The position numbers were made by a program, and so were the translations under genes. Positions 53,056-63,966 of a stretch of DNA of 64,000 nt are shown here, piece after piece. The first letter of the stretch is position 1, and each line of letters begins with the position of its first letter. Under the pieces are notes generated by a model that made no database searches, was not told where the DNA came from, and was given only the letters and a program-made list of their open reading frames with translations. This DNA comes from Kibdelosporangium persicum (GTDB taxonomy: Bacteria; Actinomycetota; Actinomycetes; Mycobacteriales; Pseudonocardiaceae), in the NCBI RefSeq assembly GCF_013280595.1, contig NZ_JAAATY010000012.1, positions 124,001 through 188,000 of the forward strand. Reading direction: 5' to 3'.

Positions 53056-54072
53056 CTACAGATAACTCGGATATTCGTCTTCGCTCTTCCGCAAGTCCGG
53101 TTGGCACAACAATCGAGATTCGATCATCACGGCATAGGGCGCGTAACGAACTCTGGTGTCCTGGAAGGCGGCCCACGCCCGGTACGGATCCCGCTCGCCG
53201 GGCAGCCCGGCGGCGGTCGTGAGTTGAACGGTGTCGCCGAATGAGCACTCCTCGCGGCCGTGCAGGCTCACCGTCATCTCGGGAATGACGATGCCCATCC
53301 GGGCCGCGAGTTGTTGCAGACACGCCGTTCCCGAGTCCAGCAGAACCCTGGTGTGCGGCGGCGCCCATTTCGGCGCGACGGCGTCGACCAGCGCGGCGGC
53401 GTCCATCACGATCAACGCCGCCTGCGGCCACCAGAGCTCGCCTGCCGACCGGTGGTACACCAGCCCGGGGTAGTTCGCGTGGCTGTTGTGGATGTCCGAC
53501 AGCCAGGCCGCCCACTCGGCGAAGTGGTTGTCGAGGTTGTCCCGCGACCCCGACCGCAGGTAGTCGGCCAGGACCTTGTCGCCGTCCGGCACCTGCGACG
53601 CCTGGGCGGCGAGACGGACCACCAGCCGCTCCCGCCTGCTGTAGGCGTCGACGAACCGGACGACGTGCGCCAGGAAGATGGCGATCATCACGATCACCGA
53701 GACGGCGGCGAACACCGCGAGCGCACCGGCCGCACCCTCGAGTTTCAGCTCGAAGAACCGGATGATGGCGTCGCTGTCGAACGCCACCCCCGCGGCCACC
53801 GCGAGCAGCGAGAACCCCACGCCGAGGCCCACCAGCCAGCCGATCATCATCAGCATCAGGCTGACCGGCGCGCAGAAGTCCATCACCGCCTCGCACGCCC
53901 GCCGCGGCAGCCGCCTGGCGATGGCCGTGCCGCCCGCCGCGGCGATCCGGACCGTCCACCGCGCCATCCGCGACGAGGTCCGGCGCGGGATCAGCACGGT
54001 CCGCAGAACGCTGGACCACACCACGACCAGCACCAGGACGCCGGCCACGGCGGCAATGACGTTCACCACGGC
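53056..54072 (-). CDS. Membrane protein of unknown function
   Basis: About 338 residues. Helices near the N-terminus (VIAAVAGVLVLVVVW, start of protein), at about 75-110 (LMLMMIGWLVGLGVGFSLLA) and 130-160 (LAVFAAVSVIVMIAIFLAHVV), then a large soluble C-terminal domain with acidic and aromatic patches (WAAWLSDIHNSHANYPGLVYH). I do not know the family. The start is GTG 54072 with GGGAG 8 bp upstream; the long frame to 54405 has no start site. Divergent from the XRE regulator. Confidence 0.62.
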   Translation of the reverse strand, partial: AVVNVIAAVAGVLVLVVVWSSVLRTVLIPRRTSSRMARWTVRIAAAGGTAIARRLPRRACEAVMDFCAPVSLMLMMIGWLVGLGVGFSLLAVAAGVAFDSDAIIRFFELKLEGAAGALAVFAAVSVIVMIAIFLAHVVRFVDAYSRRERLVVRLAAQASQVPDGDKVLADYLRSGSRDNLDNHFAEWAAWLSDIHNSHANYPGLVYHRSAGELWWPQAALIVMDAAALVDAVAPKWAPPHTRVLLDSGTACLQQLAARMGIVIPEMTVSLHGREECSFGDTVQLTTAAGLPGERDPYRAWAAFQDTRVRYAPYAVMIESRLLCQPDLRKSEDEYPSYL

Positions 54073-54464
54073 CGTGACTCCCGTCCACGGGCGGCGCCCC
54101 GGATCGGTTCCGGCGCCCGTACGTCTCCAGTCATCGACGTCCTCCCGACTCACCTGACACAGCGATGCTGATGCTGAGCATGGGGGCTGCCGAGAACGAG
54201 CGGATAGAGTCCGCTTGTGGTGGTACCCCGAGTACCAGGCTGAGCGATTCGCCCAGTATTGGCGGTTCGTCCGATCGGGTGTCTTCTGGTCGATCTTGGC
54301 TCGCGTGTCACTGTTTCGCGCCAAACCAATCTGCCACATCCCTACGATGGGATGGGTGTTCGTACACTTTCGACCAGGCACCCAGCACACGTCCCGGCCG
54401 TCCACGCCGCAACGGAGTGCTGTGCGGCGGCGACACTCGCCGCGCTAGCCGATTGGCCACCGCG
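54073..54464. other. 392-bp divergent region
   Basis: This lies between the membrane protein and the XRE regulator. It contains a perfect inverted repeat CATCCC-N6-GGGATG (54337-54354), 110 bp before the regulator start and a possible operator. No gene was supported. Confidence 0.45.
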
Positions 54465-55286
54465 GTGACGGCCGAAGACGACAGCGTCAACCGACGCGAA
54501 CTCGCAGGGTTTCTGCGCAGCCGGCGGGAACGGATCACCCCAGCCGAGGTCGGGCTGCCCGCGGGTCCCCGCCGCCGGATCGCCGGTCTGCGCCGCGAGG
54601 AGGTCGCCGTGCTCGCCGGGCTGAGCCCCACCTGGTACACGTACCTCGAGCAGGGCCGCGACATCCATCCGTCACCCGAGGTGCTCGACAGTCTGGCGCG
54701 GGTTCTCGGCCTGACCGAGGACGAGCGGCGGTACATCCACAAACTGGCGACCGGACGGACTGCCGGATCACAACCGCTGCAAGGCGATGTCTCCGCCGAG
54801 GAACTGGTCAATCGACTGGTCAGATCATCCGATGATATGCCGTATCCGGTCTATGGACTCGACCATTACTGCGATGTCCTGGCGTGGAATCGCGCGGCGG
54901 CGGAATGGTATACCGACTTCGGCCTGCTGCCCCCGGACCGGCGCAACATGTTGCGCTGGCTCTTCTCGCCGGACGGCCGTTGCCGCATCGGCGACTGGGA
55001 AAACGACGTCGCCGACGTCCTGGCGCGCTGGCGGGCGCTGAGCGCCCCCTGGTCGGGCGACGGCAAACTGGCGACCCTGGTCGACGATCTGCGCCGGCAG
55101 GACGAGGACTTCGGCAGGATGTGGGACGGGCACGGGGTTCGAGAACTGCGCAGCAGAGTGCGTACGTTGCACCACCCCGAACTGGGCCCCAGGGCGTTCC
55201 GCGCGGTCACCGTGCAGGGTGTCGAATTCGCTCCCTGCCTTGTGGTGTTCCACATGCCCGCCCAGCCACAGGACCCGACGTTCTGA
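54465..55286 (+). CDS. XRE/MmyB-type transcription regulator
   Basis: A 273-residue regulator. The HTH (FLRSRRERITPAEVGLP, RIAGLRREEVAVLAGLSPTW, YTYLEQGRD) is followed by the MmyB-like ligand domain (VYGLDHYCDVLAWNRAA, RNMLRWLFSP). In characterised members this domain binds a fatty acid or small ligand. GTG 54465 is the best start though a clear ribosome-binding site is missing. It is 236 bp before the polyketide synthase gene in the same direction and may regulate it. Confidence 0.85.
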   Translation: MTAEDDSVNRRELAGFLRSRRERITPAEVGLPAGPRRRIAGLRREEVAVLAGLSPTWYTYLEQGRDIHPSPEVLDSLARVLGLTEDERRYIHKLATGRTAGSQPLQGDVSAEELVNRLVRSSDDMPYPVYGLDHYCDVLAWNRAAAEWYTDFGLLPPDRRNMLRWLFSPDGRCRIGDWENDVADVLARWRALSAPWSGDGKLATLVDDLRRQDEDFGRMWDGHGVRELRSRVRTLHHPELGPRAFRAVTVQGVEFAPCLVVFHMPAQPQDPTF

Positions 55287-55324
55287 TGATCTTGGTCCCA
55301 GCCAGTGAGCCGCCATGGGGATTC

Positions 55325-55441
55325 CGTTAGTTCATTGTTGACCGAACTAACGTTCTGCGCAATTGTCAGTGACACGGTTCAGTTGGCGAACCTGGGGTCG
55401 CGAAATCGCCGTAACATGGATTTATCAGATAACACGGTTCA
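55325..55441. promoter_or_regulatory. Operator-like repeats upstream of the PKS gene
   Basis: A perfect 9-bp inverted repeat CGTTAGTTC (55325-55333) / GAACTAACG (55344-55352), and two direct repeats ACACGGTTCA (55372-55381 and 55432-55441) exactly 60 bp apart, in an unusually AT-rich spacer. Likely regulator binding sites. Confidence 0.5.
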
Positions 55442-55522
55442 CATACAAGGGACGCTGCGAAGCATCGAGGGGGCGCAGCCGGAGTACTGGTTTCATACGG
55501 ACAAAGGTGGGGAAGGGTTGCC

Positions 55523-58501
55523 ATGTCAAACTTGTCGGGATCGGATACCCGGCGCGAGCCGGTGGCCATTATCGGCGCCGCCTGCCGATTACCAGGTGCT
55601 CCTACCGTGGACGCGTACTGGGACTTACTCAACGCCGGTCGTGACGCGGTCACGACGATGTCACCGGAGCGCCAGGCGGTCGAGCTCTCGAAATCCGACT
55701 CGGACGCCATGCACGTGATTCCGCCCGACGCGCAAGGGGGCTACCTCGACTGGATCGACAAGTTCGACGCGCCCTTCTTCGAAATGTCGCCGTACGAGGC
55801 GGTCCGCCTCGATCCACAGCAGCGCGTACTCCTGGAGACGGTCTGGGAGGCCGTCGAGGACGCCGGGCTCACCACCGACCAGCTGTCGGCGAGCCGAACC
55901 GGCGCCTACACCAGCTGTTTCGCTTCGCAGTACTGGAACATGCTCAGCACCGCCGGCGTGCACGACATCCACGCCTTGCTCGGTGCGTCACGCTACTCGG
56001 TAGCCGCGGGCCGCATCGCGCACCTGCTCAACCTGCGCGGGCCCGCTCTGGGGATGGAAGCTTCCTGCGCGAGCTCGCTCGTCGCAGTGCACGTCGCCTG
56101 CCAGGCCATCCAGGCGGACGAGATCGAAATGGCCATCGTCAGCAGCGCGAACCTGCTGCTGTGCCGGAATCTGGAGCTCAGCGGAGCGGACGCCGGCCTG
56201 CTGTCGCCGACCCTGCGGTCACGGTTCGGCGACCGGAACGCCGACGGGTTCGTCCCGGCCGAGGGGGCGGTCACGGTCATCCTCAAACGGCTTTCCCGGG
56301 CTGTCGAGGACGGCGACCAGATCTACGCCACGATTCTGGGCAGTGGTGTCGGGAGCAACGGCACGCAGACCCAGTCGTTGACCGACCTGGCGGTCACCGG
56401 CTTGCAGGACACGTTCGACGTCGCCTACCGGGCGGCCGGTGTCAGTCCTGGCCAGGTGGACTACGTCGAGGCGCACGGGACCGGCACGCCGGAAGGCGAC
56501 ATGACGGAACTCTCCGCGTTGAGCAACTTCCTGCGAGAGGGCCGGTCACCTGAGCAACCGTGTCTGGTCGGCTCGGCGAAGTCGAACATCGGGCACACCG
56601 CGATCGCCGCCGGTCTGACCGGCTTGTTGAAGGCCGTGCTGGCGTTGCGCAACCGGGTGATCCCACGGACTCTGCACGTGTGTGAGCCCAGTGCCGTGTT
56701 CGACCGCGAGGACTCGCCCATCAAGCTGGCCACGGCCCGCGAGGTGTGGCCGGACCGGGAACGTCCGGGTATCGCCGGTGTGACGTCGCTCGGCATGTTC
56801 GGCACAAGCGCCCACATGGTGCTGACCGAGGCACCGCCCACTGTGGCCACGCCACGACGGAAGCCCAGCGGTACAGAGGCGTTGCTGATGCCGCTGTCGG
56901 CGAAGAACCCGACGGCGTTGCGGCAGCTGGCCACGGCGTACGCGGAAACACTGGAGACCGCCGAGGACCCCGTGGACGTGTGCTTCAGCGCGGGTGTCCG
57001 CCGGACCCAGCACAACGTACGGCTGGCTGTCGCAGCGGCCGACCGGCAGTCGCTCATCGACGAGTTGCGGGAGTTCGGGTCCGGCGGGCGCGCGCTGTTC
57101 CCCGTCGGCAGTGCGAACAGGACGGCCGAGCGGCCCCGGGTCGTGTTCGTGTTCCCCGGTCACGGTTCGCAGTGGACCGGTATGGGCCGTGAACTGCTGG
57201 CCGAAAGCCCGGTGTTCGCCGAACGGATCGCCGAGTGCGACCAGGGCATCGCCCAGGAGCTGGGCTGGTCGCTGGTCGAGCGGCTGCGCGAGGGCACGCC
57301 ACTGTCCGCTATCGACGAGGTTCAGCCCGCGCTGTGGGCGATCCAGGTCGGGTTGGCGGCGATGTGGCGGGACTGGGGAATCGAACCCGACTTGATCGTC
57401 GGCCACAGCATGGGTGAGTTCGCGGCGGCCACCGCCGCCGGAGCCCTGTCCGTCCGCGACGCGGCCATGGCCGTGTGCAGGCGGAGCAGGTTGATGCGAG
57501 AGTGTGCGGGCAACGGCGAGATGTGGGCGGTTGGCCTGAACGAAGCCCAGGCCCTGGAGCTGATCCGGGAACACGGTGACTCGATCAGCGTCGGTGTCCT
57601 CAACAGCGCGTACCTGACTGTCCTCTCGGGGGACGCCGCCGCACTGGCCAAGGTCGTCGAACCGTTGCGCCAGCGCGGAGTCTTCTGCCGGCAGGTCAGT
57701 ATCGGCTTCGCGTCGCACTCGGCCGCGGTCGACCCGATGCTGCCTGCCATGCGTGCGCACCTGGCCGGCCTGCGTCCCCGTGCCGCTGAGGTGCCGATCT
57801 ACTCGACCGTGGTGGATCGCCTGGTCGAGGGAACCGAGCTCGACACGGAGTACTGGGTGGCGAACCTCCGCCAGCCGGTGCGGTTCGCCTCGGCGATCCA
57901 GGCCGTTCTCGCCGATCAGCAGCAGCGTACGGTCTTCATCGAGGTGAGCCCGCACCCCGTGCTGACGAACTCGGTCGAGGACAGTATCGACATCGCCGGA
58001 GCCAATGCCGAGGCGTTGCCGTCGTTGCACCGCAACTCACCCGAAATGGTGTCGCTGCTGAGCAGTCTCGCGTCGATGTACACCCACGGATACGTTCCCG
58101 ACTGGGAGCGCGTCACGCCGGGCGGCCGTTACGTGCCTCTGCCGAGGTATCCCTGGCAGCGCGAGCGGTACTGGGTGAATCCGTCGGATGAGCCGGACAG
58201 CACCACATCGGCGCCGGCCGCGGGACTGCACCGGCAGGAGGGGCGGGCCGTCGACGTCGACGTGATCACCCGGCAGATCAAGTTGCGGCTCGCCGAGGTG
58301 CTCGCGATGTCACCCGACATGATCGACCCGACGGTGCCGCTGACGTTCTCCGGATTGGACTCGCTGCTCGCGGCGAAGCTGCGGACCAGGATGCAGCAGG
58401 AACTGGACCTGCACATCCCGATCCGCGACTTCCTGTCCAACCACTCGCTCAACGACCTCGCCACCCGGGCGCACCGGACCGGCTACGGTCCGGCCTCGTA
58501 G
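55523..58501 (+). CDS. Single-module type I polyketide synthase (KS-AT-ACP)
   Basis: A 992-residue stand-alone module. The KS domain (about 12-435) is complete: active-site Cys182 (EASCASSLVAVH), His318 (VEAHGTGT) and His358 (SNIGHT). The AT domain (about 535-830) has Ser629 in GHSMGEFA and FASH at 729-732, ambiguous between malonyl and methylmalonyl types. The ACP (about 915-985) has Ser947 in GLDSLLAAKL. No KR, DH, ER or TE. With one KS and one AT it would work once or iteratively with other enzymes. Preceded by an XRE gene and faced by a flavin monooxygenase. No other synthase genes follow. Confidence 0.9.
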   Translation: MSNLSGSDTRREPVAIIGAACRLPGAPTVDAYWDLLNAGRDAVTTMSPERQAVELSKSDSDAMHVIPPDAQGGYLDWIDKFDAPFFEMSPYEAVRLDPQQRVLLETVWEAVEDAGLTTDQLSASRTGAYTSCFASQYWNMLSTAGVHDIHALLGASRYSVAAGRIAHLLNLRGPALGMEASCASSLVAVHVACQAIQADEIEMAIVSSANLLLCRNLELSGADAGLLSPTLRSRFGDRNADGFVPAEGAVTVILKRLSRAVEDGDQIYATILGSGVGSNGTQTQSLTDLAVTGLQDTFDVAYRAAGVSPGQVDYVEAHGTGTPEGDMTELSALSNFLREGRSPEQPCLVGSAKSNIGHTAIAAGLTGLLKAVLALRNRVIPRTLHVCEPSAVFDREDSPIKLATAREVWPDRERPGIAGVTSLGMFGTSAHMVLTEAPPTVATPRRKPSGTEALLMPLSAKNPTALRQLATAYAETLETAEDPVDVCFSAGVRRTQHNVRLAVAAADRQSLIDELREFGSGGRALFPVGSANRTAERPRVVFVFPGHGSQWTGMGRELLAESPVFAERIAECDQGIAQELGWSLVERLREGTPLSAIDEVQPALWAIQVGLAAMWRDWGIEPDLIVGHSMGEFAAATAAGALSVRDAAMAVCRRSRLMRECAGNGEMWAVGLNEAQALELIREHGDSISVGVLNSAYLTVLSGDAAALAKVVEPLRQRGVFCRQVSIGFASHSAAVDPMLPAMRAHLAGLRPRAAEVPIYSTVVDRLVEGTELDTEYWVANLRQPVRFASAIQAVLADQQQRTVFIEVSPHPVLTNSVEDSIDIAGANAEALPSLHRNSPEMVSLLSSLASMYTHGYVPDWERVTPGGRYVPLPRYPWQRERYWVNPSDEPDSTTSAPAAGLHRQEGRAVDVDVITRQIKLRLAEVLAMSPDMIDPTVPLTFSGLDSLLAAKLRTRMQQELDLHIPIRDFLSNHSLNDLATRAHRTGYGPAS

Positions 58502-59679
58502 TGCTTGATGGTGAAGGTCCCGGAGAACAGGTTCTCCTGGAATGTCGCCAAGGTCATCCGGGCCCAGTTCGACGGCTGTTCGACCTGGGCCCGGCCCAGC
58601 CTCCGGCCGAGTTCCACGATCTCGTTGCCCGCCGGCCGCCGTGCCCGGTCGTACGCGGTCAGCGCCTGCTCCCACGTGTCGCTCTCGCGGCACACCCGTT
58701 CCAGGGCAATGGCATCCTGCAAAGCCTTGGTCGCACCCGCTCCACTGTGCGGCCGGGTGATGGTCGCCGCGTCGCCGATCACGAGAACACGACCCGCCGT
58801 GTACGAGCGGATGGTCGTGTCGTACACCGGATGCAGCGACAGCTCCGCTCTCGGTGTCGAACGGACGAGCTCAGCGAACAAGGGCGGGACATCGGCCAGC
58901 GACTGGTCCAGCACTTCGAACAGCTCGTCGCTGACCGAACCCGGTGGCAGCAAAGGCGGCGCGTCGAACGCGGACATCGTGGGGACATAGCCGTACACGC
59001 CCCAGTTCACCCGGCGGCGGCCGGGCTCGTGATCGGGAATGAGATAGAAGACGCCGTGCCCCCGCGGCATCCCGACCCACACCAGCCGCTCCTCCAGTGC
59101 GGCCGGAACCGGTCCGTCCAATGAGGACTCCGGATACGTCCCGCGCCACAGCACGTAGCCCGCGTACTTCGGGGTGGCCTCGGGGTCGATCAGGGGACGG
59201 GTCAGCGAGCGGTAGCCGTCAGCGCCGACGACGACGTCGAACCGTTCGCTTCCTTCGTCGGTCACGACCGTCCCGCCATCGGGCTCGCCAATGACGTGAC
59301 GCACGGCCAACGACTGGTGGTAGTCCTCATCGCGAACGCGATCACGGAGGTTGCGCCACAGCAGACCCCAGTTGTTGACCACCGCGTCGAACGTGTGCCG
59401 GTAGATCACCCGCTGGCTGTCCGGCTCGTCCGGGTCGAGGATCAGGCACTGCCGTTCCCTGCACCGGTACACAGGCATGACGGCGTCGACGTATCCGGCG
59501 TCGACGACCTGCTCGTGCACCGGAACGGGAATCCCGATCCCCAGCCCGCGATCCTCGAGTTCACTGCTGGTGCGTTCGTAGACGGTGACGTCGCAACCGG
59601 CACGCCGTAAGGCGATGGCCGCGGCACACCCCGCGATACTGCCCCCCACGATCCCGACCCGGCTACCCTCGATCGTCAA
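58483..59679 (-). CDS. FAD-dependent monooxygenase
   Basis: A 398-residue class A flavin monooxygenase. It has GIVGGSIAGCAAAIALRRAG (FAD/Rossmann), DVVVGADGYRS (DG motif) and VLVIGDAATITRPHSGAGAT (GD motif). TTG 59679 overlaps the phosphatase stop (TTGA). The gene's 3' end overlaps that of the PKS by 19 bp, facing it. Related to 2,6-dihydroxypyridine and other aromatic hydroxylases; it could tailor the polyketide or act independently. Last gene of the GlgX-to-monooxygenase operon. Confidence 0.85.
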   Translation of the reverse strand: MTIEGSRVGIVGGSIAGCAAAIALRRAGCDVTVYERTSSELEDRGLGIGIPVPVHEQVVDAGYVDAVMPVYRCRERQCLILDPDEPDSQRVIYRHTFDAVVNNWGLLWRNLRDRVRDEDYHQSLAVRHVIGEPDGGTVVTDEGSERFDVVVGADGYRSLTRPLIDPEATPKYAGYVLWRGTYPESSLDGPVPAALEERLVWVGMPRGHGVFYLIPDHEPGRRRVNWGVYGYVPTMSAFDAPPLLPPGSVSDELFEVLDQSLADVPPLFAELVRSTPRAELSLHPVYDTTIRSYTAGRVLVIGDAATITRPHSGAGATKALQDAIALERVCRESDTWEQALTAYDRARRPAGNEIVELGRRLGRAQVEQPSNWARMTLATFQENLFSGTFTIKHYEAGP

Positions 59680-60869
59680 CCCTGTGCCTCTCTTCGTCCT
59701 GTCGGTCGCCCGCGTACCTGCCGCCGCAGCGCCAACATCGTGATGTCGTCGGACTGTTCGGCGGAGCCGACGTGCCTGCGGAGCCGCTCGTCCACACGGT
59801 CGAGCAGCACGTCCGCGCACGAGGCGGGCCTGCCGATGAGGTCGAGCATCCGTTCCGTGCCGAACTGGCCGCCGCCGTTGTCCCGCGCTTCGACCACGCC
59901 GTCGGTGTAGACGAACAGCTGGTCGCCGGGCAGCAGGCGGGTCTGGCCGATGGCGAACTCGCTGTCGGGCATCATCCCGACCGCGGGACCCGTGGGCTCC
60001 AGCAGGAAACGGCCGCCCGCGGCGCGCGCGAGCACAGGCGGGTTGTGGCCGCCGTTGATGTAGAACAACATTCCGGTGTCCGGGTCCAGCACGCCGAAGA
60101 ACAGCGTGGCGAAATAGCCCTGCCGCAAGTGGTTGCGGGCCAGGTACCGGTTGGTTCCGCACACCGCTTGGCGCAGTGGCTCGACGCCGATGTCGCAGGC
60201 GGGATCACCGGTTCCGGTGTGCTGCGCGGTATGCCGCACGAGCGTCCGGATCAGCGCCATGAACAGTGCCGCTCCGATGCCCTTGTCGCAGACGTCCGCC
60301 ACGACCAGGCCGAGGCGCCTGCCGTCCGCCAGGTCGAATCCGTCGTAGAAGTCGCCGGCGACCTGTTTGGCCGGACGGAACCGGGCCGCGAGTTCCCAGC
60401 CCGGCGGGCACGGCAGTTCGTCGGGCAGGAAACCCGACTGGATCTCACGGGCGATGCTCAGATCCCGTTCGTACTCCCGTAAGCTGGCCACCGCGGCCAT
60501 TTCCTCGACCGCTCTGGTCAACCTGCCGCGTTCACGGCAAGAGGTGAGCCTGGTTCGCAGCAGCGCGGGCAGGAACGGCGGAACCACATAGTCGAAGCCG
60601 CCGCGCACGCACGCCTGGAGTTCCTCCAGATCCTCGCCCGGGAAGACCACGACGGTCGGTGAGTCCTCCGGGCCGGCGAGCCGCTGGCTGAGCAGGGCGA
60701 TCCGGTGCAGTCCGAACGACGCCGACACCAGCACGAGATCCGCGGCCTGGCTCTCGACGCCGTCGATGTCGGCGTGGCTGACTTCGAAACCGTCGTCGCG
60801 AAGGGCCCGGTCCAGTTCGTCAGTGCACGCTGCCGGTTCGGCGACCAGCAGCGCGGTGGCACTCGTCAT
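59676..60869 (-). CDS. PP2C-type (SpoIIE/RsbU-like) phosphatase with degenerate receiver
   Basis: A 397-residue protein. Residues 1-120 look like a receiver domain without a clear phosphoacceptor Asp (ADLVLVSASFGLHR). A linker (SLREYERDLSIAREIQSGF) precedes the PP2C phosphatase (about 160-380) with VAGDFYDGFDL, VVADVCDKGIGAA, FYINGGHNPP and the closing EQSDDITMLALR, which carry the metal-binding Asp residues. It would dephosphorylate the STAS protein encoded two genes upstream. It overlaps the kinase gene by 50 bp. Confidence 0.88.
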   Translation of the reverse strand: MTSATALLVAEPAACTDELDRALRDDGFEVSHADIDGVESQAADLVLVSASFGLHRIALLSQRLAGPEDSPTVVVFPGEDLEELQACVRGGFDYVVPPFLPALLRTRLTSCRERGRLTRAVEEMAAVASLREYERDLSIAREIQSGFLPDELPCPPGWELAARFRPAKQVAGDFYDGFDLADGRRLGLVVADVCDKGIGAALFMALIRTLVRHTAQHTGTGDPACDIGVEPLRQAVCGTNRYLARNHLRQGYFATLFFGVLDPDTGMLFYINGGHNPPVLARAAGGRFLLEPTGPAVGMMPDSEFAIGQTRLLPGDQLFVYTDGVVEARDNGGGQFGTERMLDLIGRPASCADVLLDRVDERLRRHVGSAEQSDDITMLALRRQVRGRPTGRREAQG

Positions 60870-61305
60870 CGGTTCCTCCGTCCAGGGTGTCCTCGTGCGC
60901 GGGAAGCCGCCGCACCAGCAACGTGTTGCGGTTGCGGCCGCCGGAGTAGTCGTACGCGAAGTGGTCGATGCCGGTCACGGCCAGAAACAGGCCGTACCCG
61001 CCTTCCTGGACCGCGTCGGGGACGGTGACCCGGCAGTGATGAGTCGGGTCGAACGGCGGCGCCTCGTCCTCGATGTGCAGCCAGACCCAGTCGTCGCCGA
61101 CACCGCCCTCGATGTCCACAACGCCCTTCTCCCCACAGTAACCATGGCACGTGATGTTCGTGGTGATCTCGTCAGCGGCCAGCCGCAGCCGGTAGGCCTG
61201 GCGTTTCGACAGCCGCCCCATCCCGGCGACGGTGGTCACGAGGTCGGCGACCACCAGGGCCATGCCGTAGTCACCCGTCAGCCGGAACCGGTCGGTGGTC
61301 CTCAT
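60820..61305 (-). CDS. Anti-sigma-type serine kinase (HATPase, RsbW-like)
   Basis: A 161-residue HATPase_c protein. It has LRLAADEITTNITCHGY (the N-box), VWLHIEDEAPPFDP (G1 region) and GGYGLFLAVTGIDHFAYDY. Such kinases phosphorylate STAS antagonists and bind sigma factors. ATG 61305 overlaps the STAS stop (ATGA). With the STAS and PP2C genes it forms a full partner-switching set, although no sigma factor gene is in the window. Confidence 0.88.
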   Translation of the reverse strand: MRTTDRFRLTGDYGMALVVADLVTTVAGMGRLSKRQAYRLRLAADEITTNITCHGYCGEKGVVDIEGGVGDDWVWLHIEDEAPPFDPTHHCRVTVPDAVQEGGYGLFLAVTGIDHFAYDYSGGRNRNTLLVRRLPAHEDTLDGGTDDECHRAAGRRTGSVH

Positions 61306-61612
61306 CGGTGCGCCCGCATGATCAGACTGCGGTCGAAGCCGGTCAGCCGGATGGTCTCGGCCACTTCGGGCTGGGTGCCGACCAGTTCGATGTCCACGCC
61401 GTTGCCGGCGCGCTGGTGGGCGTAGACCAGGCAACGCAGCCCTGCCGAGGACATGTAGGACAGTTCGTCCATCTGCAGCACGAGCTTGCGCGCGGCAGGC
61501 ACCACCGCCTGGGTGATCATCTCGTGGAACCGTGGCGCGGAACGGGAATCCAGCTCACCCGCCAGCCGGAAGGTGACCACGCCGTCCTGGGAGCGAACCT
61601 TCGCCTGAAAAC

Positions 61613-61616
<4 letters not shown>
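61302..61616 (-). CDS. STAS anti-sigma factor antagonist (RsbV-like)
   Basis: A 104-residue STAS protein. The switch Ser lies in LSYMSSAGLRCLVYAH and the early strand is VVTFRLAGELDSRSAPRF. ATG 61616 overlaps the glgX stop (ATGA); the longer frame to 61892 is a shadow of glgX. It is regulated by the next two genes, the kinase and phosphatase. Confidence 0.9.
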
Positions 61617-63667
<2,051 letters not shown>

Positions 63668-63672
63668 CCGGC

Positions 63673-63966
63673 TCAGCCTCCGTCGGTCGGCGCGAGCCGG
63701 ACCCGCACGTACAGGTCCTCGGTGGAGTCCGGCAGCTTCACGGTCATCTCGCCGGGGTCGAACGCCGCGTACGGGCGGCCGTCGAGCTCCACTGTGTCCA
63801 GCCGGACCCGCCCGGCCGGCAGGGCGTCCGGCGCCACTCGCAGCACCCGGTCCCGGAATCCGTCGGTCCGGGGGCGGAAATGCAACGTCAACGGCTCGCC
63901 GCGAAGCAGCAGCCGACCATACACAGTGGCCAGATAGCACAGCTCGGCCGAGTGGTACATGCTCAT
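63673..63966 (-). CDS. Hypothetical protein upstream of glgX, 97 aa
   Basis: A 97-residue protein. Begins MSMYHSAELCYLATVYGRLL, with a beta-rich body (LTLHFRPRTDG, VRLDTVELDGRPYAAFDPGE) ending YVRVRLAPTDGG. No family recognised; the size and position suggest a small carbohydrate-related or regulatory partner. ATG 63966; ends 5 bp before glgX. First complete gene of the operon in the window. Confidence 0.6.
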   Translation of the reverse strand: MSMYHSAELCYLATVYGRLLLRGEPLTLHFRPRTDGFRDRVLRVAPDALPAGRVRLDTVELDGRPYAAFDPGEMTVKLPDSTEDLYVRVRLAPTDGG

